Positions 1 through 8,231 of a stretch of 44,357 bases of DNA are shown piece by piece (positions within the stretch are counted from its first letter, which is position 1; every line of letters starts with the position of its first letter). The translations under genes and the position numbers were made by a program. The notes below the pieces were generated by a model that worked only from the letters and a program-made list of their open reading frames with translations, was not told the DNA's origin and made no database searches. The stretch is from Lentisphaerota bacterium (lineage in GTDB: Bacteria > Verrucomicrobiota > Lentisphaeria > Victivallales > Victivallaceae), in NCBI GenBank assembly GCA_015061615.1, contig SUWE01000019.1:1-44357 (forward strand), given 5' to 3'.

Positions 1-841
1 AGGTGATAGCATTGGAAAGTCCCGCTTCTTCAGCGGCTTTCAGCTTCAGGCGCAGTTTTTCCCACTTGATCGGCAGAAAGTCGATCGGCATATCACGGTC
101 GAAACTTTCGACATTGCTCCAGCATTCGATACCGTTTTCATCACAGAGACGCTTGTTGATTTCAAGGAATGTCGGCAGAAGTTCGATTTCCACAAGTCCA
201 TCCTGAAAAGCGACGATATCGACGACGCCTTTGAGCTGTTCCATATTTTCTTTCCATTCAGCTTCGTGCTGTTCCGGAGCGATGGTGACGCCGAGTTTTT
301 CCATATTCTCATTGTAGGCATTGGCACCGAGAATACTTGGGGATATCATGATTTTTGCTTCGGGCATACGCGCTTTGACAACAGCAGACAGTGCGCGGTA
401 AATTCCGGCGACTTTGCTGTTTTTGTTGTCGATTTCCTGAGAAAAATACCAGCCTTTGAACGCTTTGCGCTCACCGTAACGGTCGATGATCTCGTTGCAG
501 ACTTTGCTCATTATCTCAATATCCGGAGCCGCATCATATTCCGGACGCCACCACGGAATACCGGAGTCGTAGCTGCCGCAGTAAAAATCCATTCCGTATT
601 TTTCGGCAAGGTCAAGGAACATGCCGATAAGATCGACAGGCGGCTCAAAACCATTTTTCTCTTTCATCAGCACAGCAGATGGATAGGTCATCCAGCGTTT
701 CCAGCCGCAGCGGATGAGGATAACGGTGTTGATTCCGAATGCCTTCATCGCCTGAAAATCGTGTTCCCACTCCTCTCTGCCCCAGTTCTGGTGGGGGATA
801 TCGTGACTTATTTCATCAAGAAATGTTCCAGTTATACGCAT
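1..841 (-). CDS. DUF4434-type TIM-barrel protein, 3' part cut off by the window edge
   Basis: Read on the minus strand, an open frame runs from ATG at 841 to the window edge (280 codons, no stop). It begins MRITGTFLDEISHDIPHQNW, followed by a segment with FGINTVILIRCGW. This start and the repeated Trp/Asp/Glu-rich strands resemble the DUF4434 family of putative glycan-active TIM barrels (family knowledge; assigned by eye). No signal peptide is seen, so it is probably cytoplasmic. The start is supported by AAGGAG at 848-853. A promoter candidate lies upstream at 882-910. The gene diverges from trpS. The catalytic role and substrate are unknown, and the C-terminus is missing only because the window ends. 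Confidence 0.72.
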   Translation of the reverse strand, partial: MRITGTFLDEISHDIPHQNWGREEWEHDFQAMKAFGINTVILIRCGWKRWMTYPSAVLMKEKNGFEPPVDLIGMFLDLAEKYGMDFYCGSYDSGIPWWRPEYDAAPDIEIMSKVCNEIIDRYGERKAFKGWYFSQEIDNKNSKVAGIYRALSAVVKARMPEAKIMISPSILGANAYNENMEKLGVTIAPEQHEAEWKENMEQLKGVVDIVAFQDGLVEIELLPTFLEINKRLCDENGIECWSNVESFDRDMPIDFLPIKWEKLRLKLKAAEEAGLSNAIT

Positions 842-881
842 CTGTTTCTCCTTATAAGCTGTTTTGACAGGTACTGCCGTT

Positions 882-910
882 AATCTACCACACCAGAGAG
901 ATAAATTCAA
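882..910 (-). promoter_or_regulatory. Promoter candidate for the DUF4434 gene
   Basis: On the minus strand, TTGAAT (905-910) and TAGATT (882-887) are 17 bp apart, about 40 bp upstream of the start codon at 841. A dyad TATCAT-TT-ATGATA at 933-946 lies just upstream of the -35 and could be an activator or repressor site. This is sequence reading only. Confidence 0.45.
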
Positions 911-932
911 GATGACAACAGCAAAAAAGCGG

Positions 933-946
933 TATCATTTATGATA
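933..946. promoter_or_regulatory. Inverted repeat, possible operator
   Basis: The sequence shows TATCAT, a 2-bp centre, then ATGATA, a perfect 6-bp dyad in the 223-bp divergent region between the DUF4434 gene and trpS. It sits 23 bp upstream of the -35 candidate of the leftward gene, where a regulator would act. The cognate protein is unknown. Confidence 0.35.
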
Positions 947-992
947 ACTGCGGCGAATCGGCAGGTTTTTAATATTTTATTGAGATTTCTGC

Positions 993-1026
993 TTGACAAA
1001 TCACCATTTTTATGGTAAGTTTACCA
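993..1026 (+). promoter_or_regulatory. trpS promoter with overlapping dyads
   Basis: TTGACA at 993-998 is a perfect -35 match. The -10 at 17-bp spacing (TAAGTT, 1016-1021) is weak; a TATAAT also occurs at 1041-1046. Two overlapping inverted repeats cover this area: ACCAT-TTTT-ATGGT (1003-1016) and TGGTAA-GT-TTACCA (1013-1026). A regulator bound here would overlap the RNA polymerase site. Confidence 0.45.
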
Positions 1027-1064
1027 GTGTCATATCGTCTTATAATATATAACGGAAGGATACT

Positions 1065-2027
1065 ATGAGAATCTTGACTGGAATCCAGCCTTCAGGTACG
1101 CCGCACCTGGGCAATTATTTCGGAGCAATGCGGCAGGTTTGCGACCTTCAGGAAAAGGGCGAATCATTCCTTTTCATCGCCGATTATCACGCCCTTACCA
1201 CCAATCCGAAAGCGGAAGATCTGCGCGAAAGGATAATGAATCTCACCCTTGATTTTCTCGCCTGCGGAGTCGATACGGAAAAGACCGTCTTTTTCCGCCA
1301 GTCGGCAGTTCCCGAAGTGTGCGAACTCATGTGGATTTTGAATACCGTCACTCCGCTGGGATTTCTGGAACGCGCCCACAGCTACAAGGATAAGATCGCC
1401 AAAGGTTTTCTGCCCAATAACGGACTCTTTTCCTATCCGGTTCTGATGGCGGCGGATATCCTGCTTTACAACGCCAATCTCGTTCCGGTGGGCAAAGACC
1501 AGAAACAGCATTTGGAAATCACCCGCGATCTGGCGATAAAATTCAACAACGAGTACGGCGAAATTTTCACCGTTCCCGATGGATATATCCCCGAACAGGT
1601 GGCGATCGTGCCGGGTCTTGACGGGCAGAAGATGTCCAAAAGCTACAACAACACCATTCCGATCTTCGGCAAAGAAAAAGCTCTGCGCAAGATCGTAATG
1701 AGCATCGTCACCGACTGCAAAGGGCTGGAAGAGCCAAAAGATCCCGAAGCGTGCAATGTCGTTGCGCTTTACAAGCTCTTTGCTTCTGAAGAAGAGTTGA
1801 ATGCAATGAAAGAGAAGTACCGCGCAGGCAACTACGGCTACGGTCACGCCAAACAGGAACTTTTTGAGAAGATGTGGGAGTTTTTCGCTCCCATGCGCGC
1901 CCGCCGGGCTGAGCTGGAAGCGAATATGGACTTTGTCGAAGAACTGCTCCGTAAAAACGGTGAACGCGCCCGCGCCGCCGCCAATGTCACGCTTGACAAA
2001 GTGCGCAAAGCGGTCGGACTCAAATAA
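1065..2027 (+). CDS. trpS: Tryptophanyl-tRNA synthetase
   Basis: A 320-residue class I aminoacyl-tRNA synthetase that charges tRNA-Trp with tryptophan in the cytoplasm. The N-terminus carries the HIGH-type signature in PSGTPHLGNYFGA (residues about 9-21). The KMSKS loop appears intact near residue 189 (GQKMSKSYNN). Length is normal for a bacterial TrpS. The ATG at 1065 is preceded by GGAAGG at good spacing. The STN-repeat gene follows after 14 bp, so the two are probably co-transcribed, although no functional link is evident. There is no sign of a tryptophan attenuator. Confidence 0.97.
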   Translation: MRILTGIQPSGTPHLGNYFGAMRQVCDLQEKGESFLFIADYHALTTNPKAEDLRERIMNLTLDFLACGVDTEKTVFFRQSAVPEVCELMWILNTVTPLGFLERAHSYKDKIAKGFLPNNGLFSYPVLMAADILLYNANLVPVGKDQKQHLEITRDLAIKFNNEYGEIFTVPDGYIPEQVAIVPGLDGQKMSKSYNNTIPIFGKEKALRKIVMSIVTDCKGLEEPKDPEACNVVALYKLFASEEELNAMKEKYRAGNYGYGHAKQELFEKMWEFFAPMRARRAELEANMDFVEELLRKNGERARAAANVTLDKVRKAVGLK

Positions 2028-2041
2028 GGGAAATTCAGCAA

Positions 2042-3568
2042 ATGAAAGTTTTCAGGGCATTTTTCATATTGTTGCTCATCATTATTTGCTGCGTACAGTC
2101 AGAATCTGCCGAGTATCTAAGCAAAAAAACGCGTCTTGAATCTTTGCTTGACCAGAAAATCATACCCCAATTAGAACTGACTGAATGTGAATTTGAAGAT
2201 ACCTTGGAATATTTACAACGCTATCTTTCTCATCATGACATAACAGTCAAACTGGTGAACGGTCACCGTCAGATTGGTGTCAGGTCAAACCTCGCTCCAA
2301 TGCCATTGGTCACAGTTAAAATTAAAGATAAGACATTAAGAGAGTGTCTTGATGAAATATCTGATGCTTCGGGATTCATATGGAGACCTGGTGCAAATTA
2401 TAGTAGACATGATGAAAATACTATTGAATTTGTCCGTCCATACATCTCTCCACTGAAAGATAGCAGCAGAAAAAATAATGGCAGTGAATATGAAATCCAG
2501 AAAATGCTCAGAAATAAAAAAATTACTTTTCGAAAAAGAAGCTTGGCTTTTCGTAAAGGAGGCGATAATTTTGCATCATATATTCATTATCTTAATATTT
2601 ACTATTCTTTTTTCTTGCAAGATATTGACAAGCCATCTCCCAAACGCCATAATGTGAAGTTAAAATTTAAACTCCTGTATGAAAACGGTTCCGAAGTTAC
2701 AGTCAGGCGAAAAGAAGAACTTCCTGACATAAGTTTTTCAAAAAAGGATATTACATTGCAATATGCATTGGATGAATTATCCATAACGACAGGTTTTGAG
2801 TATAATATTTTTCCAGATTGTGTCGAATTTTATGTTCCTGACGAAAAACGAAGAGAAAAAAAAGTCCGTAAAAACTCTGTTTTTGAAAAACGTATTGATC
2901 AAGTTTTTTTTCAGGATTTAATGTTGAAAGATATTTACTGGGAAATTATTCCACAAACTTTGCGTGACAGTACTAAATTGTCTGATATAACATTCAAACT
3001 GGTTGACGGCAAACCATTGACCGATGTAAAATCACAACTGATGAATATCCCCAAATTTTCTTTGTATGTAAGAAATGGCTCTTTGAAACGTGTTTTGGAT
3101 GAAATGTACATTGTGTCTGGCATTGATTATCAAATCAAAAATAATTGTATTGAGTTTGTCCGTCCCTATGTTCCAATTGCAGACGGAAACAACAACACAA
3201 ACAGGGGAATCAAAGGCAAACTTGATAAAATAATTTTTCCCAAAGTCGTTTTTCTAAATTCAAAATTAACATATGTTTGTGAATTATTAAGCAGATATTC
3301 CAATCATATCAATGATGGTGACGGTGTAAAAATTATATTTACTGGCGAAACTTCACCTCAAGTAAAAAAAGGGGGGAAACAGACTCAGCAGGTTCCTGAA
3401 GTATTCCTTTCAAAACGCAATACCTCTTTGAAAGGAATATTAGATGAAATATCGCGGTACACTGGGGTGAAATATATTATCAAAGAAGACTGTATTGTAT
3501 TCAACCTTTCCAATGTTAAATACAAAAAAAGTTACAAACAACCTAAAAGCAGAGGTAAAAGAAAATGA
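2042..3568 (+). CDS. Exported protein with four STN-like repeats
   Basis: A 508-residue protein with a signal peptide (MKVFRAFFILLLIIICC, cleavage likely after SESA). About four copies of a roughly 100-residue module follow, at residues ~32-135, ~150-270, ~279-380 and ~394-492. Each module ends in a pattern like LKxxLDEIxxxTGxxYxIxxxxIEFV. This resembles the STN (secretin and TonB N-terminus short) domain, a small periplasmic fold. No secretin or TonB barrel follows, so any role in binding or envelope assembly is inference. The gene is visibly A+T rich compared with trpS and the genes after 4135, which suggests a different history. It overlaps the next gene by 4 bp (ATGA), so they are probably translationally coupled. 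Confidence 0.82.
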   Translation: MKVFRAFFILLLIIICCVQSESAEYLSKKTRLESLLDQKIIPQLELTECEFEDTLEYLQRYLSHHDITVKLVNGHRQIGVRSNLAPMPLVTVKIKDKTLRECLDEISDASGFIWRPGANYSRHDENTIEFVRPYISPLKDSSRKNNGSEYEIQKMLRNKKITFRKRSLAFRKGGDNFASYIHYLNIYYSFFLQDIDKPSPKRHNVKLKFKLLYENGSEVTVRRKEELPDISFSKKDITLQYALDELSITTGFEYNIFPDCVEFYVPDEKRREKKVRKNSVFEKRIDQVFFQDLMLKDIYWEIIPQTLRDSTKLSDITFKLVDGKPLTDVKSQLMNIPKFSLYVRNGSLKRVLDEMYIVSGIDYQIKNNCIEFVRPYVPIADGNNNTNRGIKGKLDKIIFPKVVFLNSKLTYVCELLSRYSNHINDGDGVKIIFTGETSPQVKKGGKQTQQVPEVFLSKRNTSLKGILDEISRYTGVKYIIKEDCIVFNLSNVKYKKSYKQPKSRGKRK

Positions 3569-3963
3569 AAGTTTTCAGGGTATTTTTCACGTTGTTTGCC
3601 GTTTGTGCGTTGGGTTTATCCTCAATATCCTGCGGAGTTGAAAATAAAACTGTTGCGAAAGAGGAAACTGATTCCGTTTCAAGTGCAGTTGAAAAAAAGC
3701 TGGATACCATCGTTTTTTCCCGGATACAGTTTGAAGATGTTGCGCTTGGGGATGTCGTTCCGCTTCTGGAAAAACAATCAAAACGGCTTTCGCCGGACGG
3801 TATCGGCATATCAGTAAAAATCGCTGATGATGAACTTTTTGATGCGGAATTTTCGCTTGAAAAGAGCAACGCAACTTTGAAAGAAATTCTTGATGAAATA
3901 TCCCGCAAAACCAACAGCAAATATGTTGTTACTGAAACGGGAGTTGAGTTTTCAAGCCGTTGA
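3565..3963 (+). CDS. Small lipoprotein-like protein with one STN-like module
   Basis: A 132-residue protein. Its leader MKVFRVFFTLF nearly repeats the leader of the upstream gene at both DNA and protein level. A hydrophobic stretch ends in SSISCG, a non-canonical lipobox with Cys23 as the possible lipidated residue. Residues ~45-132 form a single STN-like module (KLDTIVF... to LKEILDEISRKTNSKYVVTETGVEF) that aligns best with the fourth module of its neighbour. It looks like a shortened tandem duplicate kept as a coupled partner (4-bp overlap). Function is unknown. Confidence 0.78.
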   Translation: MKVFRVFFTLFAVCALGLSSISCGVENKTVAKEETDSVSSAVEKKLDTIVFSRIQFEDVALGDVVPLLEKQSKRLSPDGIGISVKIADDELFDAEFSLEKSNATLKEILDEISRKTNSKYVVTETGVEFSSR

Positions 3964-3967
3964 TAAG

Positions 3968-4071
3968 GCGCGAGATTGACCACGATGCGCCGCCGCGGGT
4001 TGGCGATACGGTTTGTTTGCAATCGGCTTGTCAGGGCGCAGCTTTGATGCGCCACCGCCTTGTCGCGGCGT
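3968..4071. repeat. G+C-rich intergenic repeat with imperfect dyad
   Basis: Between the STN genes and the CBM9-like gene lies a G+C-rich block containing GCGCCGCCGCG (3988-3998) and, downstream, CGCGGCG (near 4061-4069), which can pair imperfectly. Its 28-bp core at 3973-4000 matches 23436-23463 at 25 of 28 positions. It is non-coding and could be a REP-like or MITE-like remnant. Confidence 0.6.
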
Positions 4072-4134
4072 AGTGTAACGAAGTTGGATGGTTAGACATT
4101 TCATAAAAAAATAATTTAAGGAGTATTGAAGAAA

Positions 4135-4788
4135 ATGAAAAGCTACACAATCAAAAAATCTGCCGTTCCCGTCGATCTCGCCGCGGGCTGGGAATCAGAA
4201 ATGTGGAAAGATGCCAACGTCGCCGTCGTCGATTACGGCTTTGACTGCAACAGCGACCACACCCCCAATGTTCAGCTGAAAATGCTTTTTGACGGCAAAA
4301 ATATCTGCGGACTTTACCGCGTTGAAGACCGTTACGTCGTCGCCAGAGCCGAAAAAGATCAGGATATGGTCTGTCAGGACAGCTGTGTGGAGTTCTTCGT
4401 CCAGCCCAAAGACAGCGAATATTACTTCAACTTTGAAATGAACTGCGGCGGAATCTTTCTGCTTTACCGCTGCGGAGACCTGAAGAAAAAAGAGTATATC
4501 GTCATTCCCGACGAAGATATGAAGACCTTCGGCCGTTACCACACTCTGCCGGAGCGCATCACCGAGGAGATCACCGAACCGACGACATGGTATCTGGGTT
4601 TTGCCATTCCGGTAGAATTCTTCGTCAAATACACCGGCTGTGCTGCTCCGGTTTCCGGAAGTGTCTGGAAAGCGAACTTCACCAAATGTGCCGACCGCTG
4701 CTCCCACCCGACATGGCTGAGCTGGATGCCGCTTGCCAAATGTTCGTTCCACGTTCCTGCCGAGTTCGGTGAATTTATCTTTGAGTAA
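4135..4788 (+). CDS. CBM9-like carbohydrate-binding protein
   Basis: A 217-residue protein without a signal peptide. It resembles the carbohydrate-binding family 9-like (DUF1083-type) beta-sandwich group. Visible features are an early Trp-rich part (AAGWESEMWKDANV), a middle strand QDSCVEFFVQP and YFNFEMNCGG, and a C-terminal WKANFTKCAD segment, all typical of that fold. Its ligand cannot be told from sequence. The ATG at 4135 is preferred over TTG at 4126 because AAGGAG (4118-4123) is 11 bp from the former and only 2 bp from the latter. NUDIX and uvrA follow at 9 bp and 2 bp, giving a likely three-gene transcript. Confidence 0.75.
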   Translation: MKSYTIKKSAVPVDLAAGWESEMWKDANVAVVDYGFDCNSDHTPNVQLKMLFDGKNICGLYRVEDRYVVARAEKDQDMVCQDSCVEFFVQPKDSEYYFNFEMNCGGIFLLYRCGDLKKKEYIVIPDEDMKTFGRYHTLPERITEEITEPTTWYLGFAIPVEFFVKYTGCAAPVSGSVWKANFTKCADRCSHPTWLSWMPLAKCSFHVPAEFGEFIFE

Positions 4789-4797
4789 GATCAGACG

Positions 4798-5376
4798 ATG
4801 AAAGTAAAGATCAATCGCTGTGAACAGTTGTTTTCCGGCAAGTTCCTCTCTTTCCGGAAAATCTTCTATACCGATGCCCACGGCATTGACCGTCACTGGG
4901 AAGCGGTAGACCGCACCGGAAATTCCGGCTGCGCCCATGCGGTATTCATCATCGCCCGTATCGTACCGGATAACGAAGTGGTGATGATCCGCCAGTTCCG
5001 TCCGCCTGCCGGAAAGTTGATGGTGGAGTTCCCCGCCGGATTGATCGACCCGGGGGAAACTCCGGAAACGACTGCGGTGCGTGAACTTTACGAGGAAACC
5101 GGCTTTGAGGGCAAAGTCCTTTCCTGCACCGCAGGCGGTTACAGCTCCCCCGGGATGACCGGGGAATCAATAATACTTGCGGCAATGGAGATCGACGGAA
5201 CGAAGTACCCTGACGGCATGATTCCGCAGAATCATCAGGAAGAAAGCGAAAATATCGAAGTTTTCCGGGTGAAAGCGGACAAAATAGCCGATTTTGTCAA
5301 AGCTATGGAAAGTGAAGATTGCGGCATCGACAGCAAAATCTATACCGCATTGACCTTTCAGAGTTTCGGTTGGTGA
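4798..5376 (+). CDS. NUDIX hydrolase, ADP-ribose pyrophosphatase type
   Basis: A 192-residue cytoplasmic hydrolase. The full NUDIX box GX5EX7REUXEEXGU is present as GLIDPGETPETTAVRELYEE followed by TGF (residues ~81-103), with the metal-binding glutamates intact. An upstream hydrophobic strand (IARIVPDNEVVMIRQFRPPAGK) and the overall size fit the ADP-ribose/sugar-nucleotide pyrophosphatase branch, which cleaves ADP-ribose to AMP and ribose 5-phosphate. The exact substrate is not certain. It stops 2 bp before the uvrA start, so uvrA translation may depend on it. Confidence 0.88.
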   Translation: MKVKINRCEQLFSGKFLSFRKIFYTDAHGIDRHWEAVDRTGNSGCAHAVFIIARIVPDNEVVMIRQFRPPAGKLMVEFPAGLIDPGETPETTAVRELYEETGFEGKVLSCTAGGYSSPGMTGESIILAAMEIDGTKYPDGMIPQNHQEESENIEVFRVKADKIADFVKAMESEDCGIDSKIYTALTFQSFGW

Positions 5377-5378
5377 AC

Positions 5379-8231
5379 ATGGTAGAGAATATCGTTATCC
5401 GGGGGGCAAATCAACACAACTTGAAGAATGTCAGCCTGACCATTCCCCGCAATAAACTTGTGGTGATAACCGGATTGTCAGGTTCCGGCAAATCTTCCCT
5501 TGCCTTCGACACCCTCTATGCCGAAGGTCAGCGCCGCTATGTGGAAAGTCTTTCCGCTTACGCAAGACAGTTCCTCGATTTGATGCAGAAACCGAAAGTA
5601 GACCATATCGAGGGACTCGCCCCTGCAATCGCCATTGAACAGCGCAGTGCCGGCGGCACTCCGCGTTCCACGGTGGCGACCGTGACGGAAATTTACGATT
5701 ATCTGCGTCTGCTTTACGCCCATTGCGGCACTCCCCACTGTCCGGAGTGCGGCAGAGTCCTTGCCTCGCAATCCGCCGAAGCGATAACGACTCAGCTTCT
5801 GGAAATTGAATCCGGATGCAAACTCACCATTCTCGCCCCGGTCGTTTCCGGCAGAAAAGGCGAACACCGCGACATACTTGACAAATTAAAGAGTGACGGC
5901 TTTGTCCGTGCCAGAATCGATGGCAAAGCAGTGATGCTCGATGATGAAGATGATACTCCGCTTGAAAAAAATATCCGTCACACTGTCGAAGCTGTCATCG
6001 ACCGTTTGAAAACCGGTGCGATCGACCGTTCACGCCTGACCGATTCCGTGGAAACCGCGTTGAAACACGGCAACGGAGTATTGACTGCGGTCATTGAAAA
6101 GGATGGCAGTACCGAAGAAAAAAGTTTCTGTGAAAAACTTGCCTGCATCCATTGCGGGATATCTTTCGGTGAGATGCTGCCGCGCAACTTCAGTTTCAAC
6201 TCCCCCTACGGTGCATGCAAATGCTGCAACGGTCTGGGAGTCCAGCTTTGTATGGACCCGGAAAAAGTGGTTCCCGATACCTCTGTATCCATAAAAAACG
6301 GAGCCATTCCCGGCTGGCGCCGCGGCCCGCGCCACCTGATAATCTACTACAATATGATTTTGCGCAAACTTGCCGAACAATTCGGTGATGCAAGTGTATT
6401 GACTGTGCCGTTTGAAAAAATTCCGGAAGATTTCAAACGTATCCTTCTTTACGGGACCGGGGATAAAAATCTTGAATTTGACTACTTCATGCACGGCAAA
6501 AAATACCACTGGGCAAAGCCGTTTGAAGGAATATTGGAAAATCTCCGCCGCCGCATGATCGAAACCGATTCCGATTCAGTACGCGAAAGACTTGCGGCAT
6601 ATCAGAGCCCGCGCGAGTGTCCGGACTGCAAAGGCGCAAGACTCAATCCGCAGGCGCTTGCGGTGACGGTCGGCGGAAAAAATATTGCGGACTTCAACGC
6701 GATGAGCATCCGTGATGCGCGGGATTTCATAGCAAATCTTGAACTGAATGCCGAACAGAGCGCCATTGCCGCCGATGTGATAAAAGAGATCCACAGCCGT
6801 CTGACCTTTCTCTGCGACGTCGGTTTGAACTACCTTACTTTGAACCGGGTGAGCAGTACCCTTTCCGGCGGTGAGGCACAGCGTATCCGTCTGGCGACCC
6901 AGCTCGGCTGCGGTTTGGTCGGGGTGCTGTATATCCTTGATGAGCCATCTATCGGACTGCACCAGCGCGACAATGATATGCTTCTGGCAACGCTGGAAAA
7001 GCTCCGCGATCTGGGCAACAGTGTCATCGTGGTCGAACATGACCTTGACACCATCAAACGGGCGGATTTTCTGGTCGATCTCGGTCCGGGGGCAGGAGTC
7101 AACGGCGGGGAGATCGTCGCTATCGGAACTCCGGAAGAAATACCGTCGTTCCCGGACTCCCTCACCGGGGATTTCCTTGCCGGCAGAAAAGAGATCGCCG
7201 TTCCGGCTGTCCGCAACAAGGGCAACGGCAACTTTATCACGGTGAAAAAAGCGAAGTTCCACAATCTTAAAAATGTCACGGTAAAGTTTCCGCTCGGCAC
7301 ACTTACCTGTGTCACCGGAGTATCCGGTTCCGGTAAATCCTCACTGGTCAACGGTATCCTCGTCCGCGCGCTCAACGCCGCATGCGGAATAAACAGCGAA
7401 GCGGTCGGGGAGTGTGAAGCGGTCGAAGGAACTGAATTTGTCGACAAGGCGATCGTTATCGACCAGAGTCCGATCGGGCGCACGCCGCGTTCCAATCCGG
7501 CAACTTACACCGGGGCATTCGATATCATCCGCAAACTTTTTGCCGAAGTTCCGGAAGCGAAGATGCGCGGTTACAATCAGGGCAGATTCAGTTTCAACCT
7601 GAAAGGCGGCAGATGTGAAGAGTGTTCCGGTGACGGAATACGCAAAATCGAAATGCAGTTCCTTGCCGATGCCCATGTCACCTGTTCGGCGTGCGGCGGA
7701 AAACGTTTCAACAGCGAAACACTTCAGGTGCGCTACAAGGGATTGAATATCCACGAAGTCCTTGAATTGACAATAGATCAGGCTGTGGAACTTTTCAATA
7801 ATATATCTCCGTTGAAACGGAAATTGCAGACCCTTCAGGATGTGGGTCTGGGTTACTTGAAACTCGGTCAGAGCGCCACCACCCTTTCCGGCGGTGAGGC
7901 GCAGAGAATGAAACTTGCTTCAGAACTTTCCCGCGTGCCGCGCGGACACACGGTCTATATTCTTGATGAACCGACGACCGGACTGCATCTGGCGGATATC
8001 GACCAGCTTTTGAAAGTGCTTTTCCGCCTGCGGGATATGGGCAACAGCGTTATCGTTATCGAACACAATCTCGATGTGATAAAGACCGCCGACTATATCA
8101 TTGATATGGGACCGGAAGGGGGTGACGGCGGCGGAAAGACCGTCGCCGCAGGCACCCCAGAGGAGATCGTGAAGAAATCCGCCTCACACACCGGCAGATT
8201 CCTGAAACCCCTGCTCAAAAACAAGGGGTGA
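5379..8231 (+). CDS. uvrA: Excinuclease ABC subunit A (nucleotide excision repair)
   Basis: A 950-residue DNA damage sensor that loads UvrB in nucleotide excision repair. Two ABC ATPase units are visible. The first has Walker A GLSGSGKSS, signature LSGGEAQRIRLA and Walker B YILDEPSIGLH. The second has Walker A GVSGSGKSS, signature LSGGEAQRMKLA and YILDEPTTGLH. Zinc-finger cysteine pairs CPEC, CIHC/CKCC and CEEC/CSAC are present. Length is normal. ATG at 5379 (MVENIVIRG) is chosen over an in-frame ATG at 5319 inside the NUDIX gene because UvrA proteins start at the IxIRGAxxHNLKN strand. Its 3' end overlaps the convergent oxidoreductase by 48 bp. Confidence 0.98.
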   Translation: MVENIVIRGANQHNLKNVSLTIPRNKLVVITGLSGSGKSSLAFDTLYAEGQRRYVESLSAYARQFLDLMQKPKVDHIEGLAPAIAIEQRSAGGTPRSTVATVTEIYDYLRLLYAHCGTPHCPECGRVLASQSAEAITTQLLEIESGCKLTILAPVVSGRKGEHRDILDKLKSDGFVRARIDGKAVMLDDEDDTPLEKNIRHTVEAVIDRLKTGAIDRSRLTDSVETALKHGNGVLTAVIEKDGSTEEKSFCEKLACIHCGISFGEMLPRNFSFNSPYGACKCCNGLGVQLCMDPEKVVPDTSVSIKNGAIPGWRRGPRHLIIYYNMILRKLAEQFGDASVLTVPFEKIPEDFKRILLYGTGDKNLEFDYFMHGKKYHWAKPFEGILENLRRRMIETDSDSVRERLAAYQSPRECPDCKGARLNPQALAVTVGGKNIADFNAMSIRDARDFIANLELNAEQSAIAADVIKEIHSRLTFLCDVGLNYLTLNRVSSTLSGGEAQRIRLATQLGCGLVGVLYILDEPSIGLHQRDNDMLLATLEKLRDLGNSVIVVEHDLDTIKRADFLVDLGPGAGVNGGEIVAIGTPEEIPSFPDSLTGDFLAGRKEIAVPAVRNKGNGNFITVKKAKFHNLKNVTVKFPLGTLTCVTGVSGSGKSSLVNGILVRALNAACGINSEAVGECEAVEGTEFVDKAIVIDQSPIGRTPRSNPATYTGAFDIIRKLFAEVPEAKMRGYNQGRFSFNLKGGRCEECSGDGIRKIEMQFLADAHVTCSACGGKRFNSETLQVRYKGLNIHEVLELTIDQAVELFNNISPLKRKLQTLQDVGLGYLKLGQSATTLSGGEAQRMKLASELSRVPRGHTVYILDEPTTGLHLADIDQLLKVLFRLRDMGNSVIVIEHNLDVIKTADYIIDMGPEGGDGGGKTVAAGTPEEIVKKSASHTGRFLKPLLKNKG

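Noticed and set aside
3964-4134. Gene between the STN and CBM9-like genes
   Set aside because: The segment is a G+C-rich repeat with a dyad followed by the CBM9-like ribosome site; no reading frame of note.
5319-5378. 20-codon N-terminal extension of uvrA
   Set aside because: It lies within the NUDIX gene and UvrA proteins normally begin at the strand starting at 5379.
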